64,000 nucleotides of DNA from Brachypterus glaber (Eukaryota; Arthropoda; Insecta; Coleoptera; Kateretidae): assembly GCA_958510825.1 (NCBI GenBank), contig OY294046.1:74719808-74783807 (forward strand), in the 5' to 3' direction. The notes under the pieces are model-generated. The model was given only the letters and a program-made list of their open reading frames with translations. It was not told where the DNA came from and did no database searches. The position numbers were made by a program, and so were the translations under genes. This document shows, one piece after another, positions 46,556-58,080 of the stretch (the stretch's first letter is position 1; each line of letters begins with the position of its first letter).

Positions 46556-46979
46556 CACGGAAAGAAATTAGTGGGCTCTGCGCTATACATCATAAGATAT
46601 TTGGTAACAGTGGCAAATTATAGTGATTTAAGCTATAGATTATAAGGGACACAATAACTAATAATGTTAAAAATAAATTGGAAACGATTATATATATTAC
46701 AGACACGATTATATTTATTACAGGCACTATTATAAATTTACAGAAATTTTGTTATATTATAAAAATTATTAGCACGGACAATAATTAAATCTATTTAAGC
46801 TATAAATGCCATACTATTTGTTATATTTTATTATTCACTAAACAATTAAAGTATTTCATAAAAACTTTTACACTGACTGCCATAATTGTAAGAGAAAGCC
46901 TTGTATTTATATAATAAGCGATTATAATTTGCTTGGTATGTGTGTTATAGCGCTCCTAGCTATAATTTTTTTTTCCGTG
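46556..46979. mobile_element. CACGG...CCGTG MITE, 424 bp, copy 2
   Basis: Same length as and near-identical to 11302-11725, same orientation, flanked by TT (46554-46555 and 46980-46981). Confidence 0.92.
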
Positions 46980-47510
46980 TTGCTTTTAATAACTAAATTA
47001 TGAATTTATTGTTTCTTTTTATAAGAATTTTTGAAATTTTAATGCGTTTCATAGAAATTTTATTGGAATTAATTCTATTAGAATTAAAAAAAAAAAGCAA
47101 ATCACAAATCTTTTTATAAATTTTATTTTTGCATGTGCTATTTTCACATTTCTAATAGTAATAGGAACAACCATGTATTTTTCTATGATTTTTGATGTCT
47201 ATAATAAATTTTTATTTTAATTTGTATAAAAACTTAAAGATAAAAAGAGACAAAAAATTTATTTTATATAAATTATTGTTATATAATTATAATTAGTATA
47301 GTAGTATATGTAGTCAAAAACAGAATTTTATAAGCTTTAAAAGAGGGGTGGACTTTTGACACGCTCTGTATAATAAGCTCAAAATGGTCAGCATAAAATA
47401 GTCTGGATTTTTACTTTTAAATAGTTTGTCAGAAAAAGGTTTGTAATAAATGGATCGGTAAGAAGTTAAATAAATGAGTTAGAAGTTAACTGTTCAGAAG
47501 TAAAGTTTCG
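46980..47510. other. intergenic DNA, nothing recognised
   Basis: AT-rich; TTTTGACACGCTCTGTATA at 47355 may be a decayed element end. Confidence 0.35.
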
Positions 47511-47690
47511 GTGAAGTAGACGTTCCGTGAACGTTTAGCTCCTTGGTGGAGAGTTTCCGGGAACGTGCTAATGAGAATCGCTCCTTCGACTGACCCCATC
47601 CGTCACCGGGATAGGCTACAGGGGGCGGCTGTCAGTCTGGCCACCCGCACAGCACTAAACGCGTTAGCGGGAACAACTTAAGGGCCATTC
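47511..47690 (+). other. GC-rich island with a 37-codon open frame
   Basis: About 180 bp with much higher GC than its surroundings. ATGAGAATCGCTCC at 47570 opens MRIAPSTDPIRHRDRLQGAA then VSLATRTALNALAGTT and a stop near 47682. Upstream is a set of short dyads (GTTCCGTGAACG, TCCGGGAACG). I do not recognise it: it could be the 5' part of a retroelement, a host exon, or chance. Confidence 0.3.
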
Positions 47691-48555
47691 CATAATGTTA
47701 GAAGATTAGAAAATAATATTAGATTTGAATCTTTCATCTGCATAAATAAACATAAAGATGAGTATAAGGTATTTTTTATCATTTTTATCCACATTGTAAT
47801 GGACTGGTGGAACGATCGAACTAAAAACTAAGAATTTGGGCACAACATTATTTTACACATTAGACTACTATATCATCCGTGGGTAAAAGCGCAGAATACA
47901 CACAGAACCCGTTTAAAACAAACAAATGTGTTTCCATTTCATATGTTTATAACGTGTTTCCCAAAATATTGTTTTCGGATTACCACAAAGATTCAAGTGA
48001 TCCATGGTTATTACAAGCAGAATTTTTTTAAGGTGTTACTAACCCAGATTAATTATTTGTGCTTTTTAATTTAGTGTTTTTTGTTTTTGTTTTGCTTTTG
48101 GTTGTTTAGGTCTTTTAGAACTTCTCTTCAGCTAAATAACTGAAAAATCATGAGACTCTTTTCTTTTCGTTTTGTTGCCTAAAAAAAAAGTAAGGGGTTA
48201 TTATTGCCACATGAAAAGTGTTGGTAACTAACTACTTTAGATCAAATCTATATTGAGTTGCCATGGATTGACCCTTAACGTCCCCAATAAATCCTCAAGT
48301 AACAAACACCCCGACAAACGAAATCCAAATAAGCGGATTGTAATCTTCCCCTTGGCGATATTTCACTATAACCCGCCGTTTTCCAGTTCTCCACTTCTAA
48401 TCTACATCACTATTGCCTACTTTGTTCCTTTAATTCATTGTTAAAAGGGCACAGGTCCTACTAAGTATAAAAAATATTTTTATTTAAAACTTGTTAGGAA
48501 AACACTTAGGATATACTACAACTATAGTGGTTACTGTCATTGTCCTAATAGCTCC
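47691..48555. other. intergenic DNA, nothing recognised
   Basis: No frame with protein character and no repeat partner. Confidence 0.4.
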
Positions 48556-48691
48556 TTGTGGAGTAAAGCCCACCATTTAATGGTATTTATTGCCCCTTGG
48601 ATTCTTTGCAATGCTTTTTCTACTAGTTGGTAGAAAAAGCATTGCAAAAAAATACAATAAATACCATTAAATGGTGCGCTTTAGTCCACAA
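48556..48691. repeat. 136-bp fold-back
   Basis: TTGTGGAGTAAAGCCCACC, ATTTAATGGTATTTATTG and TTTGCAATGCTTTTTCTACT pair with their complements across a centre near 48628 (ACTAGTTGGT). The unpaired segments between blocks are short. Confidence 0.85.
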
Positions 48692-49089
48692 GTGTTTTCC
48701 TCTAACTTGCAACTCCCTCAATTCTTTTCTATTTTTTCGTCCTTTGTATGTAAAATTACCAATGTTCCAAGCACCAATTAAAAAAAAGGGGGGTCGTGTG
48801 ATACATCATTTTAAAGCTTATAAAATTCTCTATTTAGCCACATATTTTTTTATGTTTTCTGAGCAATTTTTGGGGGTTATTTCAAAGCCCCAAAACTAGA
48901 GATTTTCGTCAAAACGTGTTTAAAAAAATTAAACAATTTTCGAAAAATGGTTTATTTCATCATGCGAATACATCAGTTATACTTTTAAACTAATTTTGAA
49001 TGATATAAATAAAATTTTACAAAAAAACTTAAAAATCTCATTTTTTAGGAAAAAAAAAATGAAAAATGAAAACCTTAAAAAAAGGGCTC

Positions 49090-49290
49090 TGACACGCTGT
49101 GTATGGACTATAATAAGATATACTATAGTATCTACAAAAAAAACTACAGAAATTAAAATTAAAAGAATTATATGGAAATGGATAGGACACACACACATTC
49201 GGAAAAAAGAGAAAAACAGAGCAAGAAAATCACTAGGCTACCACCTACCGTGAAAAAGAACAGTAGGAAGAACAACAAGAACAAAATAAG
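49090..49290 (+). pseudogene. RTE-like LINE tail, degraded
   Basis: IKRIIWKWIGHTHIRKKE, then NRARKSLGYHLP, a stop, and KRTVGRTTRTK follow the 'W-W-GH--R-------K-L-W-P-GKR-RGRP--TW' pattern found C-terminal to the reverse transcriptase in RTE-type elements. No catalytic part is present. Confidence 0.6.
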
Positions 49291-49299
49291 AACAAAATA

Positions 49300-51015
49300 T
49301 GCTTCTGTCTAGCAATGCAATTCATTTGATATACTGAATACGTGTAAATTAGCAGTAAAGTTTGGCAACTAAAAGAACTTTGATAATATTAGCGCAATTC
49401 AAAACAAAACAAAATGTTCATTATAAAATAATTGGCATTTTGGTATTGTTTTATTAGAATTTTAATGGGGGTAGAAACGCTTTATTACTGTTTAAAAAGA
49501 TAAACTCACTATTTATGGGGTTTTTGGCTTTTAACAGCGATACACTCCCAAACGCATTACGACTTTTGACAAAGAAATATTCCTCGCTATTCTGTTTATT
49601 TTTATCACCAAGTTTTCCTATCTTCATTGTGACCTTTTCAACTTGTTTTTAAGGTGTTTTTTCGTTAAATTATAGCCGCAATTTTCTTTTATCTTAGATC
49701 TTATTTTTCAACTTCTTATATTATTTCAAGTTTTCAAGTTTTATTTTGGTTGGCCACAAACAATTTTAGTCAAACCGCCCAGCTAACATTCTTTGTGAAT
49801 TTTACCTAAATAACTGGAACCGCTACCATTCATGAGTTGTAATTACGTAGCTCTCACTTATTATAGTATATTATATTATAACTTTAGGGGTCGTCCATAA
49901 AATACGTCACACAAATTGACTAAAATTCATACACTTCATACCCCGTTTCTCGCGTTATTAAAGGATGTAGAGATTTCATATTTTGGCTACCCCATCTAAC
50001 ACCCCCTCTATTGGGGATTTTTTTGTTGTTTTTAGGTTGGTAACAAAATAAATTAAAATTGACATAATATTTTTAAAATTTTTGGTATTTTACATTTACA
50101 GTATCTAACGATATAAAAACAGGTAAAATTCTTATAAAATATTAATAAATATGTATATTTTGTGTTGTTTTTTATGTGTGATTTTGGGCTGTGTTTAATT
50201 TTGTGTCAGTTAATTCAAGTTATTCTGAAGTCCCAAATAGTAGAATTGAAGGTGTACGGCAGTCAGGATAAAAGCATTTGAGACTCCTCTGTACACTGGA
50301 GTTCTTCTTAACTCTTCCTCATCCATTGTTATTCAAAATAACTATAAAAATACACTTAAAACTTAAAAAGTTTGTAACTATTATTAATTTGTAATAAAAT
50401 GAAACAAATGAAATATTTTAAATTATTTGAATTCCCCAAATCAGTCATATTGAAATTATTCAAAACTAATGTACTTTGTAAGCAAAATAAAACGGGCAAA
50501 TAGATAAAATAGTATAAAGAACTCTTTCATAAGACTTTTGGCGCACTCTTTTCATTTAGACTTGTGTAATAGTTTTAATTTTCATAATTTTGATGAGTAC
50601 TATAATAGTTTTCCTAGGTATTAAGGTTTGTACTGAAAAACTATTTTTATAGGTGATAAATAATAAATGTCAGGCTTATCAACTTTCCAAAAATAAATTA
50701 TATCAAAAAATTAATTCCAAAATAATCAGCATTTTAATTTACTTAATGGCAATTAAACATTTAATTGTTCTGATAAATCTGCACTGATCCAATAAAAACC
50801 ACGTGTATTTATTACGTTTAACAAAACACCAGTATTGTATAAAACAAAAAAAAAACAAAAACAAAGTTAAAGGTAAAAACATATAAATCCTTCAAAGTCT
50901 ACTGCGAAAAAAAAGTAATTTGGGTCATTCTATGGTAAATCACGTTACGTTTTTAAACTAAAATCATGATAATGGAATTCTAAAACGTCAGTAATTTCCC
51001 ATAATATTTTTAAAT
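49300..51015. other. intergenic DNA with one element end
   Basis: GGGGTCGTCCATAAAATACG at 49888 with a CCCC-rich follow-up to 49995 resembles the terminus of a dispersed insect element. Nothing else was recognised. Confidence 0.45.
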
Positions 51016-51143
51016 TTTAAGGCGTATCTAGAAGCTTGCATAAGAATATAAAACATAAGAATGCTTGATGTGCCGCCATGTATCAATGCCAATCACGGCA
51101 TAGCATTCTTATGTTCTTATGCAAGTTTCTAGATAGGCCTTTA
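51016..51143. repeat. hairpin, ~36-bp arms
   Basis: GTATCTAGAAGCTTGCATAA at the left pairs with TTATGCAAGTTTCTAGATAG at the right, and internal AACATAAGAATGCT with AGCATTCTTATGTT. Confidence 0.8.
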
Positions 51144-51280
51144 ATTTGACGTTCCACATATGCATTGTTTCCATAATTTTTTTTTCTAGGAAACCACAAA
51201 TAATAGAAACAGTTAAAAAATATAAATTAGTTTCTTAAAAATTAAATCTGTGTCATGGTTCATGGATTTCTTAAAAGATG

Positions 51281-51346
51281 AATGTCATAAAAAGTCCAAA
51301 CCAAAATAAATGAAATAAATGTTGGTTTGGACTTTTTATAACATTT
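51281..51346. repeat. hairpin, ~25-bp arms
   Basis: ATAAAAAGTCCAAACCAA pairs with TTGGTTTGGACTTTTTAT around a ~16-nt loop. Confidence 0.85.
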
Positions 51347-53039
51347 AAATCGAGGCGTCCAGCCAAGATCAGCAATCACGCGAAAGCATAAATCAGATTT
51401 TGCGCTCGTAATACAAACAAAATTTTTTCTACGATCTAAAATATATAAATAAATAAATTTCAGCCAGTAAATTTATATCCTTAACCTTAACCACAAAAGG
51501 TCGCAGCACTTCAGTTTTCTGCAAATCTGGTGCTTTGGAAATAAAATCCTCACCACTGTCACTCTCGAAAATTCCTCCATAACAACAAATATTTAGCACA
51601 CAAGTACTTAGCACACGAAATTGAGATTTGATTCAAAATAAATTAAAAGAAATACTTAAAAAATGGCGGAGCACAATATCTCGATATCACAATATCCTTG
51701 ACACATGACTTTTGTCAGTTGTTTTACAATTGACATGCCAGTTGCCTACACTATAGCGCGCAAAATTCAATTTTGCGCTTGCTGCCATGCTAAAAAATAG
51801 GTTATTTTACGATCTAAAAACTTCGTTTGTTTTTGTAGAAATGTTAATTTTTCTATAAAATCGTAGAAAAAATATTTTATTTATTTGCCGGGAGCTTTTA
51901 GTTGCGATATAGCGCACAGTGATTTTTTTTCCTATAGTTGTAGTAAAAAAAAATTAGGTCCAATTATTTTTTTTACTGTGGATTGATTCTCTATTAGTGG
52001 GGCTCTAAGCCAAAGAAAACACTTTTAAAATATCTTTATCCGTTCGTTTTTATAGGCTTCTAAATTCAAAAATTTAGTTTTTTTCGCATTTTTTCAATAT
52101 ATTTGATATTTTTTTTTATAAATACTAAAGATAACTTTTAAGAGCAATACTAACATAAATGTGCGGTTTATAAAAGTGACGGAGATTTTACCGGGGATTA
52201 TCGAAAAAAAAAACAAAAATTTTGAAATATTTTATTTATATTTTGGAGGGCAACACAATAAATTAAATTTATTATGAAAAAAACAAAACAAAAACATTTT
52301 CTTCTTGCTTTAAAACATTAAAACTACATTAAATAAACATTAAATAATTCAAAATATTGTTGTTCTGCTTTCAATAAAATCTCCGTTACTGGATTCAATC
52401 TAAAACTTTTTTAATTTTTACATATTTCACGTGTGTGCCTATAAAAATCAGAGCCATAACATTATTATTTTTACTACAACTATAAGCAAAAGAAAACACT
52501 GCGTTATATCACAAAAAAAATAGAGCTGATCGAGAAAAAGGAAAAAAGGTTTCAAAATCAGCGCATAAAATATATCCAGATACAACTAAAATGGTTGTCG
52601 GCAATTTTTGAGTGTTGAGCAGTTTAATTAGTGGGTTTACTAAAATTATAATTTATAATTTATTTATTTATTTATTTATTAACGGGAATTTAATAATGTT
52701 AAATTAAAATATTTTTACTTTAGGTTTGCTGTAATCATGTTCTTTTGTAAATTACTAAAGAATTAATTAAATGAAAGGTCTTGATATTATAACACTATTA
52801 TTGTTAAATTATTATCATGTATGTAATATTATTAATAGGTTAGTACAATTGTAAAAAATCCATTAAACATAGAAATTAATTGCAAAACAATGTCGTCAAT
52901 CTGTTATCATCATAACCATAAATAATTATTATAATAGACTAAAATACATATATTCCCTATTTGATAAAAATTTCGTCATTTCGAACAAAACAAAAAATTA
53001 CAAAACTGCTATATTTGTAATTGTTTGTTATTTATTATT
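51347..53039. other. intergenic DNA
   Basis: TTTTTCTACGATCTAAAATA-type words recur at 51425 and 51810, as also near 2315 and 11870, perhaps a decayed dispersed repeat. (TTTA)n lies at 52660-52682. No gene was seen. Confidence 0.45.
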
Positions 53040-53440
53040 GATCAGCACTGCAAGTCTTACAGGCCTAAGGCTCTACTGTCTTCACATTTTTTCTCCATTT
53101 CTTTGGTCTCTTCTTGCCACTTCTCTTCCCCGATTATCCTTAAATCCTCTTTGACCGCATCTAGCCACTTCCTTCTAGTCGCCCTCTTTTCTTTTTTCCT
53201 ACTTCTTCTCATTAAACATTTTTTAGTTCATCTTCCATTCTTCCTACATTATGTAGGTAATTAAGGAAAAAGAGGTAGGTGTTTAGATCTCTATAGAGCA
53301 TGTAGGCTACATGCCCTGTCCACCTAGTTCTTTGTGCCTTAATCGCATGCACTATTCCAGGTTTACCAGACCAGAACCTTCTTGTTCGTTTTGCTTCTCC
53401 ATTTGGTCTTACTTACCACCAAAAATCCTCCTTAGTATTT
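53040..53440 (-). pseudogene. RTE-like LINE reverse transcriptase C-terminus, frameshifted
   Basis: On the minus strand: LRRIFGGK (about 53436), then after frame changes KPGIVHAIKAQRTRWTGHVA with YMLYRD, then near the end RKWLDAVKEDLRIIGEEKWQ with EETKEMEKKCED and a stop near 53060. This is the characteristic RTE-type tail. The upstream (catalytic) part would lie towards the 200-bp gap at 53641. The plus-strand frames here are shadows. Confidence 0.8.
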
Positions 53441-53640
53441 TCGTTTACCATATTTTTAACTTTACTTCCTCCTTCCCTATGCTTTGTAACTATACATTAC
53501 AGTAGACTCTAAAATTGTCGTATATACATTTTTATACAAAAATATTGATTTTAAAGTCAGGTCTGACAAAAAGGGATTTTCCGGAAAATCCCGAACAGGG
53601 CATTTACCGGTAAAAACCAGACCATAATTCCCCAAATGGT

Positions 53641-53840
53641 NNNNNNNNNNNNNNNNNNNNNNNNNNNNNNNNNNNNNNNNNNNNNNNNNNNNNNNNNNNN
53701 NNNNNNNNNNNNNNNNNNNNNNNNNNNNNNNNNNNNNNNNNNNNNNNNNNNNNNNNNNNNNNNNNNNNNNNNNNNNNNNNNNNNNNNNNNNNNNNNNNNN
53801 NNNNNNNNNNNNNNNNNNNNNNNNNNNNNNNNNNNNNNNN
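53641..53840. other. assembly gap (200 N)
   Basis: Exactly 200 undetermined bases, suggesting a placeholder length. Confidence 0.99.
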
Positions 53841-53957
53841 AGAACCCTTTTTTCTGTTTTTTTTTTATAAACTCTTCGTAGCTCTATTGCGAAAAGAATG
53901 CCACTATAGAGCTGGTGACCATTTTTATTTAATTATTTTATCCGGCTGTATTTTATA

Positions 53958-54440
53958 CACGGTGTATTTGAAATATGGTCCGAAATTGTAAGGGGTGATA
54001 CATCATAAAATATGACAAAAAGTTCCCATAAACGTATGTCTAAAAATGCGTCGTAAGGGAGCTAAGCCCCTTTGAAAGTGGCTAAAAATATTGTTTTTTT
54101 TTTAATAACTCAGATCCCATTGATATATAGCAACGAGGTTTTGCACGTGAACTGATCTTAATAAGGTTTATCTTCATATGTTATTTTCATGTACTTATTT
54201 TAACCAGAGGTGTGCGAAACAGGGGGCCTTATCAGTTTTTTGTCCCAAACTTTTTTCTGTGTAGTTTTTTTGTACATTTATTTTTGGAATATGATTCCTC
54301 AGGTCAAAATATATAAAAAAGGGACTCTTGTTGTAATACTGTAGGATTAACCATTAAAAAAAATTAAAGGTGAAATTTCACGGTTCAAGGATGAAATACT
54401 AAGATGTTTAAAACCAAAATTTTAATAATTTGATTCATAA
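53958..54440. mobile_element. single arm of the 24200-25359 palindrome family
   Basis: CACGGTGTATTTG at the start, then AGTTCCCATAAACGTATGTC, GTAAGGGAGCTAAGCCCCTT, CAACGAGGTTTTGCACGTGA and GGACTCTTGTTGTAATAC match the left arm of the palindrome and 42493-42980. The opposite arm is absent. Confidence 0.8.
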
Positions 54441-54904
54441 GTTAAGAGTAGAATACTGAATATGAAGCACTCAAGGCTTATGTTTCCTTTTCACTCGATA
54501 GGGTGACAGACCGAGCGCGGCATGAGATTAAAGGCCTAAAATGAAACCTTTCTTAATTCGAGTAGGCCATGGAGATTACAGTTACCCTTGACAAGATTTA
54601 TTGGCCGGTAGCCCAGATTTATGTTTATATTAAGGCATGTTTACAAACCTCAAGAGGATTGTTTTTTTTTTTTCTGACTTGCTGATTAGAAATTATAATC
54701 AGTCAATTTGTCAGCTCGAGTGGTGCTCAGGAGGTTTTATAGGTTTCTCAAGTGGCTGGAACATGATGGGGTTGCTACTTTATGGGTATTTGTGTTTTTT
54801 ATGGTGATTATTAATTTAAGTAAAAAATAAGAGAAAATTTAACCGTCTGAAAAACTTTAGTATGTCTTTCCAGAAGCTTTTGTCATTTGGTTTTTATATA
54901 TTTT
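54441..54904. other. intergenic DNA, nothing recognised
   Basis: No frame or repeat partner was noticed. Confidence 0.4.
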
Positions 54905-55215
54905 TATATAAAACATTTTACTATTCCTTAAAACGACTTTTGTTTGATTAACGCAGTCGTCCCTCCGAAGTGACTGATCGATTTCGTGCTTTTTAGCACT
55001 CTTCAGAGCCACATATCGGTAGTAGGACAACTACGAAAATCTAATCCTTTCCATATAGAGATATATGGAAAGGGTTTGATTTTCGTAGTTGTCCCTACTA
55101 CCGATATGTGGCTCTGAAGAGTGCTAAAAAGCACGAAATCGATCAGTCACTTCGGAGGGACGACTGCGTTAATCAAACAAAAGTCGTTTTAAGGAATAGT
55201 AAAATGTTTTATATA
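54905..55215. repeat. 311-bp near-perfect palindrome
   Basis: The arms of about 152 bp differ by only two substitutions and one indel, all near the centre. The left arm starts TATATAAAACATTTTACTAT and continues through CGCAGTCGTCCCTCC and TTTTTAGCACTCTTCAGAGC. The centre is TTTCCATATAGAGATATATGG near 55057, so there is almost no loop. Confidence 0.95.
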
Positions 55216-57624
55216 GATTTTTTAAATTTGTAAATATCAAACAATTTAATTAGTTTATATATTTTTATATTACAAAATGAATATAAGTAACATTAATTTA
55301 TTTTTGATTGTTTGGTTCAAAGCCCTAGCCATGGGAAGATTGTGGAAACCGCATCGAACAAGTTGGTAATCAAAAACCAAAAATACAGCAAAAATTGAGC
55401 TTATGAGATTTTTTGTCATCACTTCTTTTTCTGGATAAATGTTGATAATTTTTTAGTCCAATATGATTATTTATTTTATGTCTTTTTTCTATTTTGCGAC
55501 TCTTATAAGCTCATAATCACACGCATTTTGAGTGTTCTTATAGGCCCATAAGAAGTCTCTTCTTTTTTTTCTTTTGAGTGGCAACAGACAAAGGCCTATC
55601 GCTTGACATATTCCCTGCAAATGTTAACGTCGCTTTAAAGTTTAATTTTCTACAAAATTTTGTGTTTAGCTCATTTTTTTACCAGTCCAAAATAATCAAA
55701 AGTTGCGTTACGTAATACTTGAACGTTCCCTTACTTAGAAAGAAAAGAAAAGACTAAAAAATATATCAAAATATCATCTGTTCTTAGAATTTTAAACATG
55801 GCGAAAACTTTAATGCCAACCCGAAACAAAAATCCCTAAATCAGTCATTAAATTAAATGTAAGTTTTTTAAAATTTTAGAGCAGATACAAATTAAGTTCT
55901 ATACAATTTTTATACATATTTGATAGTTTTTCCACAAATTAAGTAAACTCTGCACTTTTATTTTTTTTCGCGTACTTACTAGGTTCTTCGCATACGTCTT
56001 TTTAAATTGCTCGTATTTTTTTTAATATAACCTAAAATTTTCAAAATCCTCTTTTTTAAATATTTTGAAAAAAAACGTCATTATTTCCTGGAGTTATATC
56101 TCAAAATGTGAGGTGCTGCAATTTTTCTAAGGTCAAATTCGGATTATACGCCCTCAAATTAGTAAGAAAAATTTACCGATCGTGGCAAAAAAAAAGTTGA
56201 GATTTGTTGCCTAGTATAATTTAATACGTTAGGACATTCTTAGAGTATTAAGTCACACATAAAATGATCCCTTCTTCTAATTGACCTTTCCATAAGATAT
56301 TTTTTCCGCGATTCTTACCAATACGCTCCCGTTTATTATAGTTTAAGAAATATTTTTTTTTGTATAAAATTTTGTATTAAAAGTATAGCTACTTATTGGC
56401 AGTTAAAATTTTATTAACAAAAGCATGTTTTCATAAAAAAGTAGCCTATTTTTAATAGGGTAAGAGTTTTTGTTTTGGAAAAGGGCGTATTAAAAACGGT
56501 AATTAAATAAATTAACTGTATTAAAAAAATTAAAATTAATTGATATAAAAAATTTAATTAAAATTAATATAGTTTTAAATTATAATTAAAAACTTTGTAA
56601 GTACCTTTTACATAATACACATTAACATTTTTGTGCAGTATATTTAAAAAATAATGTTATGTTTAAGGGTCGTTTGACAAATTAATTTGGTATATTAATT
56701 GAGTCATTTTATTTAAGGCATTTAATTTTAAGCATTTTCAGGAAAAGCTTTGAGGTAATAAAATTTTAATTATTTTTTAGGTAGGTGCTTATCATAAAAT
56801 TTACTTTTAAAGAGGGATATAATTTTTTGATTAAATTAAAACTTATTACATCATAATTTAGTTTTTCTAAATTTTTAAGTGAAAAAGGCTATTATTAAAA
56901 AAAATATTACATTAAAAAAAAAATCTATTATCTGCCAAGAACGGCTTATCTAAATTTTAATATCTTCTGTTAGTCAGCGGATTTTTACTAATTTTACCGA
57001 CTCAATTACGGTCTATAACTTGTAGACTATAAGACATCTGGTATGGGGTGTTATCTTGACTAAATGCCATTTAAATATATCAACGTTGTACCGGGCGTCA
57101 CAGGTCTAAAAGTATAACAGAAACAGATCTTTCATCCAGAGGAGCTATTAATGATAAATAGAAACATGAAAGAATAGCGCTAGACAGTATTTAGGGGCCT
57201 TAAAACTATTAATTTAAGCCTTCGAGAAAAATATTTCTATAGTAAATATAAATTTTGTGTTTGGTGTAAGAATAAAACTATTAACTATTTTACTTACTAA
57301 ATCTGACAATTCTGAAAAATTGACAAAATGCATTAATGTAAAGATTTACATATTATTTATCCTTAAAGGAGCCTGAACCTGAAAGCAGGCATTTCAAAAA
57401 TTGGTAATGAAACAGGAAGAGAAAATGCGGATCCAAAACGAAATTGGAGAGAACTGACCGTAGATAGAAAAAGTAAACAAATGTAAGAAAAAATAAATAA
57501 ATGAATCATGAACATATCTTCAAATAAAATTTTTAAATTCCTTCCTTCGCAACCACATCCATTTCCATATCTGCTCACAGCCATCATACCAAATATAACA
57601 TTGCTTCTTACTTAAAATTTTTAT
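55216..57624. other. intergenic DNA with one repeat end
   Basis: 55684-55730 is a 47-bp copy of the GTTACGTAATACTTGAACG repeat, shared with 28565-28611. Nothing else was recognised. Confidence 0.5.
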
Positions 57625-58080
57625 TTAAAAAAAAAAATACTTTGGGGGGTGTGGAACCCCCCCCCCCCCCCAAAGTTTTTCCAGTCGGCAAATCTTTGTG
57701 AGCCATTCGGCAAATTTTTGTGTTAAACACTCCTTTTTAGCCATCAAAACTTCCGTTAAGATTTTAAGATTTTTGGGCGCCATTTTTTTTGTAGGGGGCG
57801 CCAAGTTTGGTAGAAACCGCCAGGAACAAAGCTTTTTCCTGGAGGGTATTTTTCGGGGCGCCAATTTTTTAATTGTAGGGCGCCAAATCTGGTAGAAACC
57901 GTCAGAGGAACAGCTTTTTTTCTGGAAGGTATTTTTTGGGCGCCATTTTTTTTCTCGTAGGGGCGCGCGCCAAGTTTTGGTTGCCGTCCTAACTAAACTT
58001 TTTCCATTCGGCAAATCTTTGATTTGAACTTGTTTTGGAGTGAGGACCTTTTTTTTAGTCATCAATATTTTCTTATTCGG
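57625..58080. repeat. ~75-85-bp tandem repeat related to the MITE at 39380
   Basis: Three to four units share GGCGCCAAGTTTGGTAGAAA, CCGTCAG and CTTTTT-CTGGAGGGTATTT. CATTCGGCAAATCTTTG lies on both sides, at about 57680-57715 and 58005-58025. The long minus-strand frame over it results from repeat units that keep phase. Clear inverted ends were not found. Confidence 0.75.

Noticed and set aside
48977..49253. Two overlapping frames on opposite strands
   Set aside because: Only the plus-strand part from about 49150 has family-like residues (W-W-GH); the lysine-rich start is low-complexity DNA.
53025..53505. Plus-strand frames rich in S, F and L
   Set aside because: They are shadows of the minus-strand RTE-like remnant, which has recognisable WTGH and KWLD-VKEDL motifs.
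53636..53881. Open frame across the N-run
   Set aside because: It consists of unknown residues from an assembly gap.
57625..58065. 146-codon minus-strand frame rich in K, R and P
   Set aside because: It arises from in-phase tandem repeat units and poly-C/poly-T runs; the peptide repeats exactly where the DNA repeats.
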